A stretch of 64,000 nt of DNA from JANXQG01 sp963804375. Lineage in GTDB: Bacteria > Planctomycetota > Planctomycetia > Pirellulales > Thermoguttaceae. Location: positions 372,001 to 436,000 of the forward strand of contig CAWDQE010000022.1 in assembly GCA_963804375.1 (NCBI GenBank), in the 5' to 3' direction. Positions 26,433 through 36,654 of this stretch are shown here, one piece after another. Each line of letters begins with the position of its first letter. Positions within the stretch are counted from its first letter, which is position 1. A program made the position numbers and the translations under genes. The notes beneath the pieces are model-generated. The model made no database searches. It saw only the letters and a program-made list of their open reading frames with translations, and was not told where the DNA came from.

Positions 26433-27338
26433 TCATCGCACCACTTCACCCGGCACTTGCTTGACCGCCCGCATGATGATCCTGGCGATCGAATTCCACG
26501 GCACGACGGTAATTGTGGAAGAGCTGTCGGGATCCCGCGTCACCAAAACTGCATAATCCTGCTGCGAATGCGACTTCACGTAGCCGTCAGGCAACAGTAC
26601 GCTACCGCTTTCCAGATGGACCTCGACGCGGCTGCCTTCGCCGCGGGCGGCCCACAGTTCGATGAAAAGGGCGGCCAAAGGATGCGCAACCGGAACCACG
26701 CCGTCAGGTCCCGAAGGCAACTCCACAATCGCTGCCTCCACTACCCCGGAGGCACCGGCCGGCTTCGCGGCCGCGGAACCATCATCCAGAACCTGGAAAA
26801 AATCCAGGGGCTGTGGCGGTTGGACCCGCTCGGCGGGCACCATGTACTCATGGTCGGCCACTGGCGTCGGATTCTCCAACGTAATCTCTTCCTCGGCAGG
26901 CACTTCCCGCTCGACGGACACCTCGGGCTCGGCCAGCGGCTGTGGCTCTCCTTCCGGTTCGTCGATAATCGGAATTCGGAATCGCGAGCCGCACTCCGGA
27001 CATTCGCCAGCCCGCCCCTGCAAACTGGCCGGCCCGTGAAGATGATGTCCGTTGGGACACAGAAACTCGATCTGCCGCTCTTTTGAGGGGGAAGCATGGA
27101 CGCTGGGCTGTTGTCCGCTATCGCCGGCCGACGCGGGCGGCGACGGAGATGTAGCGGGCACGTTCACCATTTCTTCGCCCGCCAGGCCCGAATCGGCTAC
27201 GGTTGGTTCTCCCAAACCCAACTCTTCGATAGTGGGGATACGAAACCCCACGCCACACTTCGGGCATTTCGCCGGCCGCCCCGCCTTTTCTTCGGGGCAG
27301 CGGATCTTGTGTCCTTCCGGGCAAAGGAATTCGATCAT
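26433..27338 (-). CDS. Protein with two zinc ribbons and an Asp/Glu-rich linker
   Basis: 301 residues. Two copies of the same ribbon, IEFLCPEGHKIRCPEEKAGR...CPKCGVGFRIP (1-34) and IEFLCPNGHHLHGPASLQGR...CPECGSRFRIP (about 90-124), each with CxxGH and CxxC. The middle is acidic and Pro-rich. The last ~90 residues (HPLAALFIELWAARGEG ... STITVVPWNSIARIIM) form a separate domain that may bind a ligand or RNA, but I cannot name it. The gene is flanked on both sides by family G arrays. Confidence 0.75.
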   Translation of the reverse strand: MIEFLCPEGHKIRCPEEKAGRPAKCPKCGVGFRIPTIEELGLGEPTVADSGLAGEEMVNVPATSPSPPASAGDSGQQPSVHASPSKERQIEFLCPNGHHLHGPASLQGRAGECPECGSRFRIPIIDEPEGEPQPLAEPEVSVEREVPAEEEITLENPTPVADHEYMVPAERVQPPQPLDFFQVLDDGSAAAKPAGASGVVEAAIVELPSGPDGVVPVAHPLAALFIELWAARGEGSRVEVHLESGSVLLPDGYVKSHSQQDYAVLVTRDPDSSSTITVVPWNSIARIIMRAVKQVPGEVVR

Positions 27339-27467
27339 GGCCTATCGTCCTGCGATAAGATGAGTCTGAAAGACAACCCACTGGGGCTCTCTTTAGGTTA
27401 GCTCACCGTCTCGCGGTATTCAATGATCGCGGGGAAGTTTTCCGAGTACGTCAGGCCAACCGCCCGG

Positions 27468-27824
27468 TTCGGCGAGGGTCTCCTGACCCCGCCGAAACAT
27501 CCGACCGAAGGATTCCCCAGTCGCTGGGAGACCTTCGGTCGGCGGCGTGGCTCGGTCAGAGACCGGCCACAACAGCGGCGACAGCGTTCGGCGAGGGTCT
27601 CCTGACCCCGCCGAAACATCCGGCCGAAGGACTCCCCAGTCGCTGGGAGACCTTCGGTCGGCGGCGTGGCTCGGTCAGAGACCGGCCACAACAGCGGCGA
27701 CAGCGTTCGGCGAGGGTCTCCTGACCCCGCCGAAACATCCGACCGAAGGACTCCCCAGTCGCTGGGAGACCTTCGGTCGGCGGCGTGGCTCGGTCAGAGA
27801 CCGGCCACAACAGCGGCGACTAGC
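27468..27824. repeat. Family G tri-hairpin tandem array, three 119-bp units
   Basis: Units begin at 27468, 27587 and 27706 and are nearly identical (one or two base changes). Modules are the same as at 26165-26412, with GGGAGACCTTCGGTCGG forming the middle stem. There are no spacers, so it is not a CRISPR. The rest of the gap 27339-27934 shows no gene. Confidence 0.9.
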
Positions 27825-27934
27825 GGGAAACAATGATCGCGGGGGTGTTTTTGCCGCCGCCGCTTTCTTGACATGCAATGCGGATATGCGAAACTAGAAG
27901 GCAGCACCAAACCACCCCCCCGGTGAGCTAGAGT

Positions 27935-28618
27935 ATGTCTATCCCAGTTGTATGTCCCGGCTGCAAGAAGAGTTTCAACGTCGACGACAAATTCGCCGGC
28001 AAGACGGGGCCGTGTCCGAAGTGCAAGACGAAGATCACGATCCCCGAGAAAAAGCCGGAGGTCACCGTCCACGCCCCCGACGAATTCTCAGGTGGCGGCA
28101 AGGGCGTCACGGGAAAGCTGCTGCTGAAGCCGATCACTCGTGAAGAGACTCGCGTCAAGCCGGTCCTGGCCGCACTGGTCGGCGGAGCGAGCTTGGCCGC
28201 GATCATTCTCGCCATCGTGGTGCGATTCATGGGTCCCGAAGCGGGCCGGATCCGTTACCTCTTGATCGGCGCGGGATTGCTGTTGATTTCGCCGCCGCTG
28301 GCGGTGACCGCGTACACCTTCCTCCGCGACGACGAGTTGGAGCCCTATCGCGGCAGGCTGCTTTTTATCCGGGCGGCCATCTGTTCCCTGGTCTACATGA
28401 TCCTCTGGGCGGTCTTCGCCTATGTGAAGAGCACGATTGTCCCGTTCGAACTCCCCTACTGGATCATCGTTGCTCCGCCGCTTCTCGGCGTGGGGACTGC
28501 CGCCGGCAAGTTCTCGTTCGACCTGGAAACGGCCAATGGGTTCTTTCATTATGCGTTTTATGTCGCCGCGACCATGCTCCTGGCAGTCATTGCCGGTCTG
28601 CCGTACGTGTGGCAATAG
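27935..28618 (+). CDS. Zinc-ribbon membrane protein
   Basis: 227 residues. N-terminal ribbon CPGCKKSFNVDDKFAGKTG...CPKCKTKITIP (8-37), a short linker, then about five membrane segments (72-95, 104-124, 145-165, 172-190, 205-225). This architecture is frequent in planctomycetes. The ribbon probably faces the cytoplasm and binds a partner or nucleic acid. Its stop is three bases before the HD protein start, so the two are co-transcribed. Function unknown. Confidence 0.8.
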   Translation: MSIPVVCPGCKKSFNVDDKFAGKTGPCPKCKTKITIPEKKPEVTVHAPDEFSGGGKGVTGKLLLKPITREETRVKPVLAALVGGASLAAIILAIVVRFMGPEAGRIRYLLIGAGLLLISPPLAVTAYTFLRDDELEPYRGRLLFIRAAICSLVYMILWAVFAYVKSTIVPFELPYWIIVAPPLLGVGTAAGKFSFDLETANGFFHYAFYVAATMLLAVIAGLPYVWQ

Positions 28619-28621
28619 CCT

Positions 28622-29962
<1,341 letters not shown>

Positions 29963-29999
29963 CGAGGAAGTCCGTGTTTTTCCGTAGGATGGACAGGTT

Positions 30000-30425
30000 C
30001 TATGGCGTGATTGCTTTCAAAGTATTCCGCACGGGTTCGCCAGGCACGTAGACTCGCGGCGCCCCGTAGATGCTCCAGCCCGGCCGGCCGTAGTAAGCCG
30101 CGTAAGGCGCCACGACCGGGGCATACGTCACGCGGGGTGAATAGTACGTCACGTAGGGCGCGGGCGGCGCATAATAAGTGACGTAGGGCGCAGGGGCCAC
30201 TGCCGGCGCATAGTAGCTGACGTAGGACACGGGAGCCGCCGCCGGAGCATAGTAGCTGACATACGGCGCCGGCGTATAGTCCGCCACCGCGGGAGCATAA
30301 TAGGTGGAGTAGCTCGGCGCGGCCGATACAACGACGGGCGGCGCGCTGCAGCCGCATTGGGCGAAGGCGGTAGAACCGCTCAGTAGCAGAGCGATGACCG
30401 CCAAGGTGATGAAACGCTCGTACAT
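30000..30425 (-). CDS. Secreted YYAP-repeat protein
   Basis: 141 residues from MYERFITLAVIAL at 30425, with AAGGAGGA about 7 bases upstream. The signal peptide ends at AFAQC. The mature part is built from variants of PYVSYYAPA and PYVTYYAP (about eight copies), rich in Tyr, Pro, Val and Ala, then a short unique tail (GRPGWSIYGAPRVYVPGEP). No enzyme motif. Similar Tyr/Pro-rich secreted proteins are common in planctomycetes and may be envelope or stalk components. Confidence 0.75.
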   Translation of the reverse strand: MYERFITLAVIALLLSGSTAFAQCGCSAPPVVVSAAPSYSTYYAPAVADYTPAPYVSYYAPAAAPVSYVSYYAPAVAPAPYVTYYAPPAPYVTYYSPRVTYAPVVAPYAAYYGRPGWSIYGAPRVYVPGEPVRNTLKAITP

Positions 30426-30528
30426 GGGAAATCCTCCTTCGTGAGTTCTGCCCGGCGAAACGCGCCTGGGCTGTTTCTGCCTCAACATTTAACCATAGTC
30501 AGGCGAGATCGCCGCGTCAAGTAGCGAG

Positions 30529-32388
30529 TTACCTGACCGGTGCGTAAACCCGCCCGAGATTGCGCTGCGCTTCCGTCAGCGGGCGGCGCAGTTCGTAGTC
30601 CAGGCCCGGATCGAGCTCAAGTGCCCGACTGAGGTCGGCCGCGGCGAAGTCCCAATTCCCTATTCTGTTGTAGGTCAGGCCGCGTGCCCGGTAGTTCTTG
30701 GCATTCGTCGGGTCCAGGCGGACGGCCTCACTCAAGTCGACGATCGCCAACTTAAACTCCTCGTCCTTGGTCCGGTCAAGGCCGCGGCCGCGATACGCAT
30801 CTGCAAGTTGCGGGCCGAGCCGCTTCGCCCACCTTCGCTCAAGACGGATTGCCTCGCTAAAGTCTGCTATCGCATCGTTCCACCGCTGGATTCTCAGATT
30901 ACGGAGGCCCTGCCCACGATGTGCTTCAGCAATCTTAGGGTGGGTTTTGGTCCGCAGGTTTGGGCCGAGCATCTCGGCCTCGCTAAAGTCTGCGAGAGCT
31001 CGCTCGAAAGTCCCGGCATCCAGGTAGGCGACGCCGCGGTAATAATAGGCGAGAGCAAAATCGGGCTGCAAACGGATCGCCTCAGTGCCGTCCTGCACGC
31101 CGTGAAGGTCGTCGCCGAGCGCCGTATGCGCGCGCGATCGCTGGCAAAATGCTTCCGCGGCGTTGCGGTTCAGCCCGATCGCCAGATCGAAATCCTCGAT
31201 GGCCGTATCCGGAAAACCCTTCTCCAGAAACGCCAGGCCGTGCCCGTAGCGGGCGGCGTAATTCTTCGGATCGATCTGCAGGGCTAAGGAGAATGTTTTA
31301 ATCGCGTCGTCGAACTGACCCTGCTTCAAGAACGCAGATGCCTGATCGATGAGTTTGACAACTCCGGAGTACCCTCTGACTTGTTCTTGAGGCCCGAACG
31401 TCCGAGGGACACCAGCAGAGAGAAGCGTCTTCTGCTCCTCTTGCACCCACCGTGCGTCGTATTTCGCGTTCGGATCAAGAGCGATCGCCCGGTAGAGTTT
31501 ATCCTTTGCCTCATCCACCTGCCCCGCCCTGTCGAGCGTCAAGGCCCAATTCCAATAAGCTGCGGCCATCTGGGGTTCGATTTCCGAAGCCAGGTTGTGG
31601 TTCAGCTTCAGTGCTTCCTTGTAGGCGGCAATGGCCTTGGCGAAGTCTGGAGCCAGCGAAGACGCGTACGCGGCGCCGAGAGTCTCGTATGCCACATCAC
31701 ATTTCGGGTTAAGTCGGATCGCCCGCAGGCAGTCGTCGATCGTCTCCTGGGCGTGATTTCCAACTGCCGTATACGCCCGGGCCCGCTCGCGGAACGCTTC
31801 CTGGTAATCGGGATCGAGCCGAATTGCGTCGGTGAGATCACCGAGAGCCAGGTCCGGGGAGCCATTCGCAAGAAAGGCACAGCCGCGGCCGTAGTAGGCA
31901 GCGGCAGAGTCCGAGTTGAACGTGATGACTTCAGTCAGTTCTCCGATCAGGCCGTCATAATCGACCTGCTTACCCGACGGCCCGGCTCGCTTCGGAATGG
32001 CTCCGACTCGCTTGTCGATAGCTTGCACCAGTTCCCCTTCAAGCGGGACGACACCGGATTTGCCTCGATAGCGCAGTTCACTGGCGATCTTATTGTGCAG
32101 ACGAATGGCCTCTTCATAGCCGGCGATTGCCTTATCGGTCGCGCCCTCCTTCGCGTAAGCCACAGCGCGATAAAAGACGGCTTTGGCGTCTTCGTGGTTC
32201 TGGTTGATGGCCTCGGTAAAGGCGGCGATCGCCTCCTGCGGCTTGCCGCCGGACAAGTCTTTGCGGCCTTCGGCAAACTTCTCACTGCCCGGGGCTGCCG
32301 GTTTTCCACCGCAGCCCGAACAGCCCATCAGTCCGATAAGCAGCCATGCCCATCCGTGGTTCGGCCGAATTTGCGTTCTTTGGCACAT
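30529..32388 (-). CDS. TPR-repeat lipoprotein
   Basis: 619 residues. The start at 32388 (MCQRTQIRPNHGW) gives a lipoprotein-type signal with Cys in LLIGLMGCSGCGG; the frame extends to 32472 without support. More than ten TPR units follow (e.g. AVFYRAVAYAKEGATDKAI, AAYYGRGCAFLANGSPDLAL, NYRARGLTYNRIGNWDFAAA). These form a solenoid for protein contacts, probably at the outer face of a membrane. No catalytic domain. Partner unknown. Confidence 0.85.
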   Translation of the reverse strand: MCQRTQIRPNHGWAWLLIGLMGCSGCGGKPAAPGSEKFAEGRKDLSGGKPQEAIAAFTEAINQNHEDAKAVFYRAVAYAKEGATDKAIAGYEEAIRLHNKIASELRYRGKSGVVPLEGELVQAIDKRVGAIPKRAGPSGKQVDYDGLIGELTEVITFNSDSAAAYYGRGCAFLANGSPDLALGDLTDAIRLDPDYQEAFRERARAYTAVGNHAQETIDDCLRAIRLNPKCDVAYETLGAAYASSLAPDFAKAIAAYKEALKLNHNLASEIEPQMAAAYWNWALTLDRAGQVDEAKDKLYRAIALDPNAKYDARWVQEEQKTLLSAGVPRTFGPQEQVRGYSGVVKLIDQASAFLKQGQFDDAIKTFSLALQIDPKNYAARYGHGLAFLEKGFPDTAIEDFDLAIGLNRNAAEAFCQRSRAHTALGDDLHGVQDGTEAIRLQPDFALAYYYRGVAYLDAGTFERALADFSEAEMLGPNLRTKTHPKIAEAHRGQGLRNLRIQRWNDAIADFSEAIRLERRWAKRLGPQLADAYRGRGLDRTKDEEFKLAIVDLSEAVRLDPTNAKNYRARGLTYNRIGNWDFAAADLSRALELDPGLDYELRRPLTEAQRNLGRVYAPVR

Positions 32389-32673
32389 GGTCACAACTAC
32401 CTCGTTACTGTTTTGAGAGACCTGGATTCCAGCGTACCTGCGAGCGTGACAGTCGTCTAGGCGCCACGGCACGGATTTTCAAAGGCCGACCGCGACATGA
32501 CCCATTCGGGTGGTGCAGGGTCTTCTGTGAGCACGTGCCGCAATGTTCCATTTTCGAGAAAACTGAGCTTTGAGGCCTCGGGAATTCCTGCTACAACATT
32601 GGGCCTGCGCGGTAAGACATGCCGCTGAAAGAAAATGGATTTTCTCGAACCCCGCTCCATGGAGGGAGTTTCC

Positions 32674-33462
32674 ATGCGTCTCGCCCTGCGCTTGCTTTCC
32701 CTGCTCGTTATTCTGTGTCCGGCATTCGGACTGGCTGCCGGCATGGCGGTGACAGACAATTTCAATGTCATCGCCCCCAATGAAGCACTGGCCGAGACCG
32801 TGGCCAAACGGGCGGAGACCTTCCGCAAACAGGCGGCCCTGGAGTGGTTTGGCAAGGAGTTGCCTCGCGGTAAAGGTCCGGCGATGATTACGGTGATCAT
32901 CTCGGCAGAGGAGGACGACGGTCTGACTTGGCCAATCGATACCCCGGAACGGAAGTTCCACCGCGTTTGGCTGAAGACTTCCGAGGACCGCGCCGTCGGC
33001 GCGACGCTGCATCACGAGATCGTGCATACAGTCCTCGACTCGTTCAGCTACCCGACCTTCCTTCCTGCTTGGGCCAGCGAGGGCATTGCCAGCCAGGCCG
33101 ACGAGCCGCAGCGAGAGGAGGCGCGACGCCAGATCGCCGCCCGCTGGGCCGCCGATGGCCGTTGGCCGCAACTTCCGACGCTCTTCCAGGCCAAGCGGAT
33201 TGGCCATACGGACCGCGAGGGCTACGCTGCCGCGGCGTCCGTGGCCCAATTCCTGGCAGGCCTGGGCGGCAAGCCGAAGGTCGTCGAATTTGCCCGTGCG
33301 GGGCGACAGAACGGTTGGGACCAGGCCGCCCACGACTGTTACGGTGTTCGCGACGTGGCCGACCTCCAGGCCCGGTGGCAAGAGTGGGTCGGAAGCGGCC
33401 GCGTGCAGGACACTTCACAGGCATCTGCAGGCTCGATGTCAGCGTCCGCTACCGCAAACTGA
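32674..33462 (+). CDS. Secreted HExxH metallopeptidase-like protein (peptidase MA type)
   Basis: 262 residues from MRLALRLLSLL at 32674, with GGAGGG about 7 bases upstream; upstream ATGs at 32635 and 32659 are less likely. A signal peptide ends near AFGLAAG. His114-Glu115-x-x-His118 (LHHEIVHTV) with Glu136 in PAWASEGIA gives the gluzincin zinc site used by M1 and peptidase-MA families. It would cut exported or envelope proteins. The 3' side converges on the 33609 gene with a family A repeat between. Confidence 0.82.
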   Translation: MRLALRLLSLLVILCPAFGLAAGMAVTDNFNVIAPNEALAETVAKRAETFRKQAALEWFGKELPRGKGPAMITVIISAEEDDGLTWPIDTPERKFHRVWLKTSEDRAVGATLHHEIVHTVLDSFSYPTFLPAWASEGIASQADEPQREEARRQIAARWAADGRWPQLPTLFQAKRIGHTDREGYAAAASVAQFLAGLGGKPKVVEFARAGRQNGWDQAAHDCYGVRDVADLQARWQEWVGSGRVQDTSQASAGSMSASATAN

Positions 33463-33485
33463 GGGCCCGCGAAGAACAACTTGCC

Positions 33486-33544
33486 GTAGGATGGACCTCC
33501 GAGTCCGTCCAGTTACGGGGGGCGGACCCGGAGGTTCATCCTAC
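33486..33544. repeat. Family A palindromic repeat between convergent genes
   Basis: Arms GTAGGATGGACCTCCGAGTC (left) and GACCCGGAGGTTCATCCTAC (right) pair with few mismatches around a short loop. It lies between the peptidase stop and the 33609 gene stop. Confidence 0.85.
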
Positions 33545-33608
33545 ACTTCGCCCCAACCAACCGACTCGCGCACCACACGGTGAAAACGCTTGTCGCTTCG
33601 TGGTCATC

Positions 33609-34650
33609 TTACTGCGCTAGGCGGTACCGCTCGCCCGTTGCCGGATCGTAATACCAGATCGGGTTGAGCGGATTTCGTGCGGCAGGGGCGATGATGATGT
33701 CCTGGGTGTAGTTTTGCGGGCCGATGAACCAGGAAATCGGGGCTTCACCCGTGATCTGGGTGGTAACGGTTCCTACGGCTACAGGTACGATCCGCGTTTC
33801 ATTTGCCAGCAGCGTAATCAGGTCCGTGCCATTGACGACGACCGTCTGATGCGAGTTCATTTGGTTGTGGATCCTCAGTTGACCGGAGCGCCGCACGTTT
33901 GCCGCAGGCGTGGAGTCATCGCTCCCCTTGGACCAGACGACGCTGTCACGCCCGCCTACACCGCGGACCCAGCTTACGACTTGTTCGTTTAGTTTCTCCT
34001 GGTCCTCGGCTCGGTCTACGATTCCTTTAACCTCCCGCTCGACTTTTGCCACCCGGCTGGCAAGAGCGCGGTCGGCGCTTACCGTCGAACCGTTTGGCGC
34101 CGTAGCGGGACCGCTCGGTGCGGTGATTGGTGCCGTGCCGCCCGATGCCGTAACCGCGCTGCGCGGAGTCGTGCTTGCCGCCGTGCTGATTGGTGCCGTC
34201 GCGGGGTCGCTCGGTTTGGTGATTGGCGCCGAGCCGCCCGGTACCGTAGCGGCGCTGCCCGAAGTGGCGCTTGCCGTGCTGTTTGGCGCCATGGCGGAGC
34301 CGTCCGAGGTGGCGGAGTCCGTCGAGATAAGAACTGGGGTCGTTGGCGGAGCCGCGGTGGTCGCCCCTTCCACCAATCGCTGATTCATGTTTTTCAGCTC
34401 AATGTTGATCTTGGCCAACTTCGTGGGAATCTCGTGTTCGACCGTTGCCCGAATCTCCTCAACGTCTTTTGCGGTCGCAGAACCCTTGGAAGCGTCTTGC
34501 AAATCTTTCACCACGTCCGCGAGAGTCGTGACGTTCGCGGTCAGTTTCTCGGTCGCGGTATGGTTCGCTACCGTTTGCCATCCGACGAGGACGAGAACTG
34601 CTACCGCGACGACGGCTCAGCGTACACTCGATCAAATTTCGCACACTCAT
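33609..34650 (-). CDS. Single-pass membrane protein with Ala/Thr/Ser/Pro linker, frameshifted near 34614-34620
   Basis: The ribosome binding site GGAGGTG lies 5 bases before an ATG at 34650 (MSVRNLIECTLS). That frame soon degrades into Arg/Ser-rich sequence. The neighbouring frame, starting just after GGCTCAG (34614-34620), encodes a clear membrane anchor (AVVAVAVLVLVGWQ), a coiled region (VEEIRATVEHEIPTKLAKIN), a low-complexity linker with repeats such as GSAPITKPSDPATAPIS, and a C-terminal domain (QTVVVNGTDLITLLANETR, ISWFIGPQNYTQDI). One missing base joins both parts. It is either a sequence error, a recent mutation or a slippage site. The function is not recognised. Confidence 0.65.
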
Positions 34651-35170
34651 CGCACACCTCCGGAAAGTCTACAGGGTTTCCCCCAGTCCCTGGGCGAATC
34701 GCCACGGCATCCGTTCTGCGACGTTGTTGTCGAAACCAGTGTTGCCACCAATATGAGCCATTCTAATACGGGTTCCGAAGATTTCAAGAGTGACGGTTGC
34801 AAGGTTCTTGTCGTTCATTTCGAAAATCTCTCCAAGAAGCGAGAAACAGGGGGGATTTCACCGACTTTGTCGATGGCAGGCGCGAAGTCGTGTCTGGCGG
34901 CAGACGGGAACTTCTGATCATGCGTCTCCTTCGACAACCTTGGCTGTTGCGTTTCGTCGCTCCGCGGCTGTAGAACGCGGCCGTTGCCAGGCAACGGTCG
35001 CGCAGCTAAACTGAAATGTGCCTGGCCGGAAACAATCCGCTCGCAGTTCCGCCTTCAGGCAGCCCCTTTGCGCTGTTGCAGGATTGACCTCCGAGCCCGT
35101 CCACGAAAGCAAGGACGGACTCGGAGGTCCATCCTGCACGAACCACCTCAACCAACTCCGGAGAATCTCG
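34651..35170. other. Gene-free region between divergent genes
   Basis: 520 bp between the frameshifted membrane protein gene and the GH29 gene. Apart from a family A repeat (35078-35137) I see no gene. Short frames here have no ribosome binding site or homology I can name. Confidence 0.5.
35078..35137. repeat. Family A palindromic repeat
   Basis: Arms GCAGGATTGACCTCCGAGCC and GGACTCGGAGGTCCATCCTGC with a short loop. It lies 33 bp upstream of the GH29 ATG, within its leader or promoter region. Confidence 0.85.
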
Positions 35171-36652
35171 ATGAAAATCCACCTCGCCTCCGTCTTGGCA
35201 CTCCTAGCAATTTGCCGCATGCTGTCCGCGGTCGAGCCGCCGGCCCCTTATGGCCCGGTTCCGTCAGCCCGCCAACTCGCCTGGCACCAATTGGAACGCT
35301 ATGCCTTCCTCCACTTCACGGTCAACACGTTCACCGATCGCGAATGGGGCAACGGAGATGAGCCGGAGAAGGTCTTCAACCCGACCGATTTCGACGCCGA
35401 GCAGATCGTCGGCACCATCCAGGAGGCCGGGCTGCGGGGCGTCGTGCTGACGTGCAAACATCACGACGGCTTCTGCCTCTGGCCGAGCAAGTTTACCGAG
35501 CATTCAGTCAAGAACAGCCCCTGGAAAAACGGCAAGGGCGACGTGGTGAAGGAGATCTCCGCGGCCTGCCGACGCCACGGCCTGAAGTTCGGCGTCTACC
35601 TGTCGCCCTGGGACCGCAATCACAAGGATTACGCCCGGCCGGAGTATATTACTTATTATCGCAATCAGCTTCGCGAGCTGCTGACCAATTACGGTCCCAT
35701 CTTTGAACTCTGGTTCGACGGGGCCAACGGCGGCGACGGCTACTACGGCGGGGCCCGCGAGCGAAGGAACATCGACAACCGAACGTACTACGATTGGGAA
35801 AACACCTGGAAGATCGTTCGCCAATTGCAGCCCGGGGCCTGCATGTTCAGCGACGGCGGCCCGGACATCCGCTGGATCGGCAACGAGTCGGGCTTTGCCG
35901 GCGAGACGTGCTGGGCCACGGTGAATCGGGCAGGCACTTTCCCCGGCCACGCCGACGGCCGCACGCTGGTGCAAGGCCAACGGACCGGCGCCGATTGGCT
36001 GCCCGGCGAGGTCGATGTCTCGATCCGACCGGGCTGGTTCTATCACGCCAGCGAGGACCAGCGGGTCCGCTCGCCCGCCAATCTGCTGAAGATCTACTAT
36101 GAGTCGGTCGGCCGCGGGGCCAATCTGATTTTGAACATTCCGCCGGATCGTCGCGGGCGGATCCACGAGAACGATGTGAAGTCGCTGCGCGAGTGGCGGA
36201 GGCTGTTGGATGCCACCTTCACCACGGACCTGGCCCAAGGCGCCAAGGCAACCGCATCGAACGTTCGCGGCAACGACGAGAAGTTCGCCGCCGCCAACGT
36301 GATCGACGGCAGGCCCGAGACCTATTGGGCGACCGACGACACGGTCACCACGCCCGAGTTGGTGCTGGACCTGGGCAAGCCGGTGACGCTGAACGTCGCG
36401 CGCGTGCGCGAGTATCTGCCGCTGGGGCAGCGGATCGATGCGATTGCCGTCGACACGTGGGACGGCGGGGCACCCGGTACCCCCGGGTCGTGGCAGCCGT
36501 TCGCCACGGCCACGAGTGTTGGCAACCAGCGCCTGCTGCGGGGGAAGACGGTGACTACGAACAAAGTGCGGCTGCGGGTGACCAAGGCCGCCGCCTGCCC
36601 GGCGATTTCCGAGTTCGGATTGTTTTTCAGCCCGGCGGAGGCAGAACACTAG
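35171..36652 (+). CDS. Secreted alpha-L-fucosidase, GH29, with C-terminal F5/8C-like domain
   Basis: 493 residues from MKIHLASVLALLAICRML at 35171, a signal peptide. The catalytic domain has LTCKHHDGFCLWPSKFTEHS and the nucleophile Asp183 (FELWFDGANGG), with GRGANLILNIPPDRRG further on. Residues about 355-490 resemble an F5/8 type C (CBM32) sugar-binding domain (KATASNVRGN ... VIDGRPETYWATDD). It releases fucose from host-, plant- or algal-type glycans. GGAPGTPGSW near residue 432 derives from a family F repeat. The NAD synthetase genes follow after two bases, but co-transcription may be incidental. Confidence 0.92.
   Translation: MKIHLASVLALLAICRMLSAVEPPAPYGPVPSARQLAWHQLERYAFLHFTVNTFTDREWGNGDEPEKVFNPTDFDAEQIVGTIQEAGLRGVVLTCKHHDGFCLWPSKFTEHSVKNSPWKNGKGDVVKEISAACRRHGLKFGVYLSPWDRNHKDYARPEYITYYRNQLRELLTNYGPIFELWFDGANGGDGYYGGARERRNIDNRTYYDWENTWKIVRQLQPGACMFSDGGPDIRWIGNESGFAGETCWATVNRAGTFPGHADGRTLVQGQRTGADWLPGEVDVSIRPGWFYHASEDQRVRSPANLLKIYYESVGRGANLILNIPPDRRGRIHENDVKSLREWRRLLDATFTTDLAQGAKATASNVRGNDEKFAAANVIDGRPETYWATDDTVTTPELVLDLGKPVTLNVARVREYLPLGQRIDAIAVDTWDGGAPGTPGSWQPFATATSVGNQRLLRGKTVTTNKVRLRVTKAAACPAISEFGLFFSPAEAEH
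36464..36493. repeat. Family F element inside the GH29 gene
   Basis: GGCGGGGCACCCGGTACCCC followed by CGGGTCGTGG, nearly identical to 25801-25828. It encodes GGAPGTPGSW in a loop of the C-terminal binding domain. Confidence 0.65.
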
Positions 36653-36654
36653 AA

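Noticed and set aside
27468..27824. CRISPR array
   Set aside because: Units are 119 bp and directly abutting with no variable spacers, and no cas genes are nearby.
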